Under the pieces are notes generated by a model. It ran no database searches. It was not told the origin of the DNA and saw only the letters and a list, made by a program, of their open reading frames with translations. Below, in pieces: positions 1 through 12,100 of a stretch of 64,000 nucleotides of DNA; positions within the stretch are counted from its first letter, which is position 1; the number at the start of each line of letters is the position of its first letter. Source of the DNA: Aricia agestis (lineage: Eukaryota; Arthropoda; Insecta; Lepidoptera; Lycaenidae); contig NC_056418.1 of assembly GCF_905147365.1 (NCBI RefSeq), positions 278,001 through 342,000 of the forward strand, in the 5' to 3' direction. A program made the translations under genes and the position numbers.

Positions 1-101
1 ACCGTCCAGCCTTGCCTAATCCCACTGTGGAACTTACACAAGCTGTCAAAGAAAGAAGATTCCGGAACATGGTGCAGATGTTTCCTGAAGTTGCTCCTCT
101 G
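1..101 (+). CDS. SMARCAD1: SMARCAD1 exon a (CUE domain, first half; 5' end outside window)
   Basis: Frame begins at base 3 and ends phase 0 at CTG before gtaagt. It encodes RRFRNMVQMFPEVAPL, matching the first helix of a CUE ubiquitin-binding domain with its MFP signature. The exon's acceptor lies left of the window. Confidence 0.85.
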
Positions 102-3100
102 GTAAGTTTGGTTCAGTACTGTGAGTAGAGTATTATTCTTTTGATTACACTTAGATTTAATGCAATGTGAACAAAGTGTGAAAACTAATATTTCTATTAA
201 AATATGATGTTAACGTTGACTGATTTTAGCTCGTAAAAACCACCTTATCCAAGCATGGTTGGAACGAAGAGAGATGTAGAGATGAGCTCCTCAAGTATGA
301 CCCCGAGAGTGATGTCCGACCCTCGGGCAGTTACCACCGTCCGAGCAACTCAGGACAAACATCACAGTCGAATGGAGCTAACATAATGCGGGTGACAAGC
401 GGAAGCACCACAATACCTAGACCCCTGGCATCTAAAGGCGGCAGGGCAAGACGAGGTAGCAGCGGCAGTGAGGATGATGATTACGGGGTTAGGAAAGGAA
501 AGGATGACCTAGTTTATGACAGGTAGACACATTTTATTACTTAAATCAAACACTTAATGTGAAGAGCTTTTTTTTTAATTTGCAATAGATCTATTTGGCA
601 GTATTTTTAAGTATATCAGCTAAAGCTTACTTAAACGTAACTACGTAAAATACAACTTGAGGTGGCTTTCCAATCCAATAATCATCTGAATATCATATTG
701 TTGTCAAATAGGGAATATGCAAATATAATTTATGAAAATTTTGCTATTAAAATGTTAAAAAAATATAAAAGGATAATCTATATACATATAATACATATAA
801 AAATGAATCCATATTCGCGTGGTCGCGACTCACGACGTCACGCGTAAACGGCTGGACCGATTTTGCTGAAATTTGACATCTCTTACTTTGAGTCCCGAAG
901 ACGAGCATAGGATACATTTTGTCCCGGAAAAATGTACGGCTACTGCACAATATATTTTTATGATTTGCGCGTAAACTAATCAATCGATTTTGATAAATTT
1001 TGGTATGGAGATACTTTGAGTCTCGGGAAAGGACAAGGGATACTTTTTGTCCCAGAAAATGTACGGTTCCCGCACAATAAACTTTTATGGTTTTCGCCTA
1101 AACAATTCAATCTATTTTGATGTTTGGTATGGGGATACGTCTGTCGGGTCAGCTAGTATTTTTTTTAATCTAGACAAGAAAGGGCATTTATCGTAGAATG
1201 ATAATGACAGCTAATATTTTATAAAATACTAGCTGTTGCCTGCGACTTCGTCCGCGTGGACTTCAGTTTATAGCGCGCGGTGTCAACAAAATTGGTGTCA
1301 AAAGCTTTTTAAGGCGTGGATTAATCTCAATCCAAAACTATAACTTTGCACACTATCAAAGACCAAGCGTATACGCATCGCAATAAGATTGATTTTAGCT
1401 TAGCATGAAATTGAAGTCACTCAAACGGATTTTCTCTATTTTTCATGTTTTTTTTAAATATCTCTGGAAATAAACATTAAGAAACAAAATTGTTCGGTTA
1501 AAGAATTTTTAATATAGATTTACTAACAATTTATTCAAATAACATGTACAATTATCCTAGTTAATACTTATATTTCGATGAAACAGATTTTTATCGGAGG
1601 TGAGTTTGTAAATTAATTACAGCCAAAGTATAAAGTTTTATTAAAATGTTTATGTTTTAAGGTATTTTAAATATTGTGCTTTATACCTCATATTTTTTAA
1701 AACTTCGTTATTATATTGGAACTAGGTAAACCGGAAGTCGCGGAATACCAATTTGAGGTTTATCCTCGCCTTAAAACCCTACCCAAAACAGCCGTGTAGT
1801 GCGCACATAATATATTTTTTTTATTAAACTTTTTTGTACCAAATTTTAAAGCTTATTTATCTATACACAACTGCAGCTAGCATTACACAACATTAGCTTT
1901 ACTCATAAACTATTTAGTATTAATTATTGGTATTGCTGTTGTTTCTGATATCTATGTTGGTAAGTGAGTTATTTGATAACGTGTAGGTATAACAATCGAA
2001 AGAATCGATAAACTGAGCCCAACATGGTACCACTTCTTATAGAAATACATATAAGCAAGCGATAGCGCGATCTAGGCGACTCTTGGTGCCATCTGTTATG
2101 AGTTTTGGAACTAACTTTATTTGAACAAATTTACGCATTTTCACCCCCTTACAACCCCTTTTTCCAGTTAAAAAGTAGTCTATGTCCTTTCTCAGGCTTT
2201 AGACTATCTGTGTACAAAATTTCATTACAATCGGTTCAGTAGTTTTGGCGTGAAAGCGAGACAGACAGACAGAGATACTTTCGCATTTATAATATTAGTA
2301 TAGATTTGACATTGAATGTACTGTCACTTCTTGGTGGAAATTCATCTTCAATTAAATAGGTAATTATACACTTTCCTTGCACTTATTCCACTACCTGATG
2401 ATGTTTTTTCGAAACCGGTCATGTATTTAACAATTTTGTAATAAATATATTAAAATAAAGTGGAATAAGTGCAAGGAAAGTGTATAATTATTTAATTAGT
2501 ATAGATTGTTTTTGTGCAAAAAATACGAATTAAAAGTAACTTGAAACCAAACGGATTTTAAAACACCAATTAACGTTCAGTGACGTCACACCTGCTATCC
2601 CCGCATTCCATTTAGTGTTAAAAACGCTTAAAATGCCTCCTATTTTGGGCGTTTTGATCGTTTTTAACGCATAATGGAACGCGCCCAATATACGATCAGG
2701 TCAATAATTGTCAAACAGTAGTGACGTCATACAGACTATAGATCCAGTTCCAGTGTTTTAATTTTTTCAATAAATACAATTTTAGTGACTCAGACAATGA
2801 GGTGACAGATGACCTGGTTGGTGACAAGAAGAAGGTGTTTGAGTTCCTCAACACCAGCACCATGAATGAGCTGTCGCTGCTGAGCGGGTGCTCGCAGAAG
2901 AAGGCCGAGGCCATTATAGCACAGCGACCCTTTAAGGGTTGGGTTGATATGGTATGTTAAATAATAAGCATTAACTCCTTATAGTGCTAAAAATTTAAAG
3001 TATTTTTTTTGTGAGTAAGAAATCTCATATGTACATTATTAATGGATATTTCATTATACTAGAGATCGCCCAATGGTTGAAATTCGACCTTAGTTTCAAC

Positions 3101-6100
3101 GAAATTAGGACTACTACCTATATTTTGTAAAAAAATATTGACTTTATCATATTTTTTTCAATTCTTGTCTCTGGGACTTAGCTGATCTCAGACTAGCCGT
3201 GTAAGCATTGTCTAATAGTATCTCAGATTCAATAAAAAAAAATTATAATCCATTTTCAATTTGTCACCTTGATGTCAACCATAGACATAATATATACTGT
3301 CGTAAAGACCACCTGACAACTCGAAAATGCGTGACCATTTTTGATCTGTCAATGTGTGCGTGTGCTAGTGATGTATATTTTACTATCGATAGTATAGTAT
3401 TTTGCTATCGATAGTTTAGTCCGTTCGAGTTATTTTACCTGAGTTTCTATAAGAAATAAATAATATGCAACTTTGATAGATTTGTATTTCAAATTAGGTA
3501 TCATAAATTTTAATTGGCAAAAAAAGGTGACGATTGAAAAGTAGATACACATATTCTTTTGGAATGATTTTTCAATCGTCGGATATGTTATGACATGAGG
3601 TTCTTATAGGGGTAAATAATTTACACTGAACTGAACATTATAAAGTTACTTATTTATTACTCAGGTAAAATCTATCTGGTAAATCAGTCCTTACATTGAA
3701 AGTAAACGTTGAAAGTAAACAACACACATAGTATATTATATTTTATTCTTAAATTAAATACATATTATAAAATATCATAATATTTTATTACAATAATTAT
3801 TTTGAACCGACTTCCAAACAGGAGGAGTCTAGACGTTCGCCTGTGGATATATTTTTATGTATGTTCAACGATTACTCCGCCGTTTATGAACCGATTTTCA
3901 AATTTTTTCTTTTGCTGTACATTGTATTGTTCCGAGTAGGTATCATGTTCACAAAAGTGGTGGTCTGGTGATGGAAACAATGAGAAATCGAAGTGACTCC
4001 TTGATATTCAAATGGGAACATATGGTCCCAGAAAACGTTCAAAATCTTTCGATTAATAAATTTAAAAAAGTAGTCAAAGAACGTTTTGTGCCAAAGCCAA
4101 AATGATTTTATAATTGATGGCACATCTTGGGAGTAGAATGCTGAATGACTGCTTGCAAGGCTACTTCTACATGACTTACAATTATTATGTATCTATCTAT
4201 GTTTACATTGTTTAATTTTTAGTTACAGCATTGTAGATTTTGTTTTAAAAGATATATTTTTTTCTCACTTTTCTTGGTAAAAAGTGGGCGTGCGAGTTTC
4301 TTACGCCGGTTCTTCTCGTCGGCTTAGTTACCGAACCGGTGGTAGGCACCATGTATTCTGAAAATATATTTTATTTTAGATTTGTTCAGAAATAAAGCAA
4401 TTTTGATTTTGATTTTTTAAAACACCAACTGTAAGTATAGAAAACGTTAAGGACAGCTAAAATGAGTAAAATTATTATTTTTAAACAAAAAATTAAAACC
4501 GACTTCCAAGGCAATGATAATAGTAATATTATACTTAAATGAACTAAAAAGTATTAAATAATTCTTATTCTGTACTCAGTATAATTCTGTTCTCAATCTT
4601 CATTATTTTGCAATCGGTACCAGCTAACCTAATCGCCAGTTCTCTGACAGAATAGGTATAACAGCAACTTATATACTTAGGACTGGTACCGACTTCAAAA
4701 TTATGAAGATTGAGTACAGAATAAGGATTATTTAATACTTTTTAGTTCATATAAGTATAATCTTAAATGAACTAAAAAGCATTAATTGCTTATAATTGCT
4801 TATTTTTAATAATTGCTTCAGTAACAAGTGCAACAGTATGTTAAACTTACTGGCACAAATAAAGTTGGCATAGCTCCTATAACCAAAATAGTATTTATTC
4901 TAATTTTTCTTTAAAAATTTTCAATGAAATGTTTGCTACATATTGTTGAATTTTTCTTGGGATTCCAACCAACACGCCCAATTAGTTTCAGCCATTTTCC
5001 TCTTATTAGAGGATCTTGAGGGAATCTGTAAAACAAATGATTATGATATATAAATATAAACCTTCCTCTAGTTTTAGAGTCACTCTATATTATAGTAGTT
5101 ATATTATATTAGCTATATTATAATATACTATTAGTTAAAATAGATAATATGTCCTTTTAGTCCGGCCGCACATTATCCGAATTTGTGATCACTAAAATTC
5201 AGACGCCCCGCCCCGCTCATACATTTTGACACGTCAGAAATTCTTTTAGTATGATGGGTCTACAACAAAATGTATGAACAGAGTGCGTTCCGCCGGGCGT
5301 CCGAATTTTTCTGATCAGAAATTTCGGAAAATGTGCGGCCGGGCTTAAGGTGATAAATATAAAGGTAAATGATTTTTATTTTAGATTTATGTTATTGTAA
5401 AATATCGATAAGCATATCGATAAATTTGATTCAAGCACTAGCGTATATGTAAGAAATTTTGATGAAAAATTTTTCTTCAAAATTTGTGTAATATAGGAAC
5501 AATAGTACCTTTAGTTACGCAAAATATGAAAGTAAAAGGGAGGATTCACAATATTTTATTTGAAATAGAGAACTAAAGACCAGAATATAGCAAAAATAAA
5601 CACATCGTAGCAATTAGGACATGAAGATTAATTACGGGTGAAATGTATATTTTTCAGGATTATTCCTATGATTTACACTGCAATTACTCACAGCACAAGT
5701 TATTATTGTTATATATAATAGTATTTGTTGAAAATAACATACGATTTAAATAATAAATTGCAAATACCGAAAGGGCATAAAAACGATTGATGACTTTTGA
5801 CGACCTGTCAAATAAAAGTTGTTACAATTTTCATTAGACTGCCTCTCTCTTTTCATCTTGTTATAATTCCATAAAGGATTTTCTTCTCTCTCGCACTCTT
5901 TGTTGGTCTTTAGGTATATATTATGTCTATGATGTCAACAGACTTCAACCATAAATAAAAGAGTATACTCGTATGTATAGGGTTTGTCACTCAAAAATCT
6001 GTCATTTTCTTAGTGTGTGTGTTGTAGTGTGTGTAATGTTTTATTTGTTAAAAAAATGTATGATAAAAGCATTATTTCAAAATAATATTAGCTCGATGCA

Positions 6101-9100
6101 CTCCTTCAATATACAAACTATAACTGTGCAAAATTTCATTCACCTATGTTTCCCCATTTTCGTCAATATATACAGTGTGTAACAAAAATAAGTGATAATA
6201 CTTAAGGGTGTGTACATGTTCCTTGTAGTGAGTTCACTGTGAAAGTAGCAGCGCTGAAAGACCAAAATTTTTTTTCATTTTGTATGGGCAAGCTCCCGAA
6301 CGTCACGAGTTTCCCCATACAAAAGTGAAAAAAAAAATTGGTCTTTCAGCGCTGCTACTTTCACAGTGAACTCTCTATAAGGAACACATACCCACCCTAA
6401 AGTATTATCACTTATTTTTGTTACACCTTGTATATAATTGGAATCTCGGAATCGGCTCCAACGATTTTCATGAAATTTAGTATATAGGGGGTTTCGGGGG
6501 CGATAAATCGATCTAGCTAGGAATCATTTTTAGAAAATGTCTTTTTATTCGTGTTTTATCGATAATCGATAAACTGAAAAATATGACTCTTCCTGACATA
6601 ACGAATACTATTGACGAATAATAAAACTATTTCATAAGCAACTAATTGCTTTAACGACACAACAACAGCTAAAGCTATTCCAGCAGATGGCGTTGTTAAG
6701 TAACACAAAGTCAATGAGTGTTTGCTATACTGAGCAAAGCTCGGTCATCCAGGTATCCAGGTACTATATATAAAACTCAAAGGTGACTGACTGATTGACA
6801 TAGTGATCTATCAACGCATAGCCCAAACCACTAGACGGATCGGGCTGAAATTTGGCATGCAGGTAGATGTTGTAACGTAGGCATCCGCTAAGAAAGGATT
6901 TTGATAAATTCCAACCAACCAAAGGGTTCAAATAGGGAATGAAAGTTTGTATATAATAATACTTCTTAACGCGAGTGAAGCCGTGGGCAAAAGCTCGTGT
7001 AGTCTATAGCTTCTTTGTATATGTAGAATTGTAGATGTTTAGACACTAGGCTTCTGCTTGGTGTTTCTAACATTAAACAAAATTATTAAAAATGGCACTA
7101 TGAAAGTCCATTGACTCTGGAGTCACAACTTTTCTTTCACCTTGAAATATGACCTCAACTTTTTAGTGAGTGCAATTATGTGTGTTGTGACAAGTGCAAA
7201 TGTTCCAAACAAACAGACGGGCACATTACCTACGTACCGAATAAAAGAAACATTATAGTCATTACCTGGATTTGGGGGTGGGATGACGTGGCCCCGCCCC
7301 CCGACCACGCCTTCAAAAGGTAACAGAAACAACTTCGTTTTAAATAATGCTTTCTTTTTCAGGTTGAGAAGTTCAATAGCAATAAGATGTTAAGTACGGA
7401 CCTGTTGAACGCTACACAAGAGCTGCTGTCCACGAGGAACAACATACAGCGGCTGATGAAGAAGTGTGTGGGGCTGGCCACGCAGCTGGAGTGTGCCGTG
7501 GCGGCCGGCGCCGGGAGACTCAAGCAGCCCGCTATATTGCACTCCAGGTGAGGAATATCCGCGAGGAGCAAAAATACCGTATTCATCGACCTACGTCATT
7601 TGGTTGGGCTATGTGATATTATGTCAATTAAATGTTATCCGTGATCTGTCAGCTAGGTTTGACATAACGCGACCAAATTAATTCCAGCCTCCAGGCCATA
7701 TCTGCCTATGAATCAACTTCTCTGACAGTACAAAAACCAGAAAATAATTTGATCAAATTCCATTAATTTAATACTAAAAAAACTTCCTTGTTACAGTTTG
7801 ACGTTAGCTCCTTACCAGCTAGTCGGTTTGAACTGGCTGGCCGTGCTGCACAAGCAGGGTGTCTCCGGCATCCTGGCCGATGAGATGGGTCTGGGCAAGA
7901 CAGTGCAGGTGATAGCGTTCCTTGCTCACCTGAAGGAGACGGGGCAGGCTAAAGGCACACATCTGGTGGTCGTGCCCGCTTCTACTTTAGGTGAGTCTCT
8001 TTTATTAGGGCCTCTGCTAGTCGTGTACGTATAATGTATATATTCGTGAGTCCGCCTCAGTTAAGTAGGAAAGGCCTCGGAGCTCGCATCGTAAGGCTCG
8101 GGCCAACCAACGACTGTAAAAGTTAATGCTCGAATTAGTATCATGCTAGCTCTTTCGTTTTTCATATGAATGAAAGAGAAGACATGACATTCGAACAAGC
8201 TGTTAACACTAACAGACGTTGGTGAAATTGTGTATGTAACGGTTGCAGACAACTGGAGCACAGAGTTCGAGCGCTGGTGCCCGTCGATGCGTGTGAGCAA
8301 GTACTACGGCCCGCCCGAGGAGCGCCGCCAGCTGCGCATCGAGTACGCCAAGGGACTGAGTCAGATCGACATCGTGCTCACCACGTGAGTACTCGTTGTA
8401 CTGATGATTTAATATGCGACACTACGCTGCAGCGGAGCGACGGAACAAAACATCAGTGCTATGGAGCTTACAGTATCGTCTCGCCTGTGAAGGTGGCTGT
8501 CCATACCCGCGGCACGCGACGAACCACAGAAATTCAAATGCGACTTTACGGACTAGGGCCTAGGCTATAGGTTTCATTTCGATCTATGCCATTACGAAGC
8601 AGCGGCTGTCTCAGTCGTTAGAACAATGTCGGTGGAAAATGAAACCTGAAAAAAGTGACATACAATATTTTTCAAATATAGTTACCCTATAATCAGGCTC
8701 GAAGGACCAACTGTTTATAAATAAATAAATAAAACTTTATTTCAGACAAATTTTGTCCATAGATTTGTTAGTGACAGTTAGTGACAATTAGCTTATATAT
8801 AAGTACCTTAGTAGTGTTAGTAGTAATCAGTATAATATTTTACGACATCAAGCCTATCCCTATCTCCATCCAGTGTTATAACTGCATTAGACGTTGTATT
8901 TAAACTATTCAAATTGTTGCAACTTTGAACGTGAACAAACACTGTATATTACCTTGTTGAATGTAAAAACATTAGTTAAACTTTGTGTTACACATAGGTC
9001 AAAGTTTGATGATGTATTTTCAGTTACACTATGGTGAGCAGCTGCCCGGAGGAGCGCAAGATGTTCCGCATTACGCCGATGCACTACGTGGTGTACGACG

Positions 9101-12100
9101 AGGCCCACATGCTCAAGAACATGTCCACGCAGCGGTACGACAACTTACTCAAGATAAAGGTAAGGCCTCAGCCATAAGTATGTCACACCTAAACGGGGTA
9201 GGGAGGGGGTCGACGAAGTGTGAGATGGAGGTGGGGTCCTAAGTTTTGTGACATTATATTTTAAATTTAATAAATTAAATACCGAAATTTGAAACATTGA
9301 TGTGGTTTATTTTTTGATGTAAAATTGCGAGATGTCAAACCACTACCACCTGTAACAAGGGAAAGGGGGGGGAGGGGGGGTCTGAAAATCATGAAAATAT
9401 TTCATCCCTAGCGGATCAAGAAAAAATTCGTACGATTATAATTTTCCTTAGCACTCAGACCCAAGTCGCTATTGCAATTAATTACAAGTTAGCACTTGTG
9501 TCAGTAGAATTGCAATTAGCCTTCATGGAGGCGTATGAACAGTTTGTCCTTCGCATTCTGTGATCGTGTCCTTTGGTTGGAACTACAAAAATCTTACCAA
9601 GCTTACTCCACATTTTTTAAAATATTATGTAAGGCTTCTATGGCGTAATTTATTCATTTCATACCTAATGCGGAATTTCAATGAACCATTAAACATATAC
9701 CAGCAGAATTTCTGGACCAATACAACTGGCAAACCTTCAAGAAAAGAGCGTATTCCCTCTTAAATGCAACGCACCTCTTGTAATGTTGCGAGTGTCCATG
9801 GGCGACGGTAGTTGCTTTCTATTAGGTGATGGGTATGATCTTTTGCCTCCCTTTATAAAAAAAATATAAATTGTTATTTGAACTTGCAGTCCAAACACCG
9901 TCTGCTGCTGACGGGCACGCCGCTGCAGAACAACCTGCTGGAGCTGATGTCGCTGCTGTGCTTCGTGATGCCGCACATGTTCTCCGGCAAGACCGACGAC
10001 CTCAAGAACCTCTTCCAGAAGAATGCTGTAAGTTTAACATACATTGATTAGAATAGAATAGGATAATATTTATTGCATGAAATGTTGTTTTTATAGGTGT
10101 TACAATATTATATCTGTGGACTTTATTGGTGCACTTACGACGTGGGTGGGTTAGGTTGGTCGGATTTTAAATTTTAATTTTTTTTGACAACTACTTTGTC
10201 AAAAAAAATTAAAATTTAAAATCCGATGAAAATTGGATGCTACGATGCCACGGACAAATAGACAGACAGACACGTCAAACTTATAACATCCCTCTTTTTT
10301 TCCCTGCGCGATCGCGCCGGCTTGCACTTGAAACGTAAGTGCGGAGTTCCGTTCAGAAAAAAGCGAACGTGTGCGCCAGTTAATGTTATCGCCAACAAAC
10401 TGTTGTGCAGTTTGGCGATTTTTTATGTATTTAAGTTACCATTATTGTAAACCTTTTTATGAATAAACATATTTAAAAAAAAATGTATTTTCTATTGATT
10501 CCATGCATATGGATTTCCGAATATAGAAAACGTGTGTTTGCAGCTAGCCTTATACTACACATTTGAATTTAAACAGGTGTAACTTTAATAAAATGATACG
10601 GCTAAATGTTATTTAATATTATAATTTATAAAATGATGTAAGCTAAACCGCTTTACGCGGCAGCGGAACTAGGCGGCCCGGCATTCTCGTATTATGTTTC
10701 AGTTTCGTTTTATTCTTTTGGAATAAAAACACTTTAACTTTATAAAATAAAATTCATGTTTTAATTGACAGAAAGTGAAAACAACAAAGAAAGTGAACGG
10801 CAACACGGAGGATGATATACCAGCATTCGAACAGAGTCAGATCACTCAAGCCAAGAGGATCATGAAGCCGTTTGTGCTCCGGAGACTGAAGAGGGACGTG
10901 CTGCAGGACCTGCCCAAGAAGACCAACCACACCGAGCTGTGCCCCATGTCGGAGAGACAGCAGACCCTGTATAAGGAACTCATTGCTGGGTTCGCCGCTA
11001 AAGATGGCACTGTAAGTATCAATGAAACTATATTTCCAGAATTACATATTATGAATATCTTATGGTTCGACATTTTTTGCTCTTGAGTGTCGGTTATTCT
11101 GTTAAAGTAGTAATCGTAAGGATTTGTTTTGCTTTGAAATTCTATACATGCACACAGAAGGTTTAGATATGCATTGTTGCGTGGCGTTTCTTGTCTTTCT
11201 GTACTAAGTGTCTATTATTATAGTAATCCTAAACTAATGTAATTTCAGATACACTCAACCCTGGAGAAGAGCGGCATATCCATGATGATGGACATGCGGA
11301 AGCTGGCCAACCACCCGCTGCTGGTGCGCACCTACTACACCATGGACATGCTGCGCAAGATGGCGGACCGCCTCGCCCGAGACGCCGGATACAAGGAGAA
11401 GAACTCGGAGTACGTGTTCGAGGACCTGCTCTGCATGTCTGACTTCCAGATACATCAGCTGACACAGCAGTACCATGTGAGTTTCATTGACTGATACAAG
11501 ATTAGTCCTGCTTCAGACGACGATAAAATTGCACAGTTTGGTTACGTAATACAAATATATTATGAACTAGCCATATCTACACCATACCTTTTAAGATCAG
11601 CGCTTCCTGCCAAATTATGCATGTATCACACACATAAACCTTCCTCTTGAATCACTATACTTTTTGAAGAATACTCATTTTAATGATTTAAGCTTTAATA
11701 TGGACAGATATTATTCTATTTTAAACAAGCTTGAAAACAACATTATTAGTTGCTACAAGGCGGGAATCGAGCACGGCCTCCGTGTCGATAGCGAAGGTTT
11801 TAGCCTAGACCACAGGTTTTATAATGATTAATCTGATTTCCAGTGCATCAGCAACTTCAAAGTGCCCGACCATCTCATCCTGGACTCTGGCAAGTTCCTG
11901 AAGCTCGACAGCATGCTGCCGGCGCTGCAGGCGGGCGGGCACCGCGTGCTGGTGTTCAGCCAGTTCACCATGATGCTGGACGTGCTCGAGCCCTACCTCC
12001 GCCTGCGCGGGTACAGATATCTCCGGCTGGACGGCAGCACCGCCGTTAATGAGAGGTAATGTTCAACTAATTTAGTTTAACCGACCTCAAAAAAAGGAGG

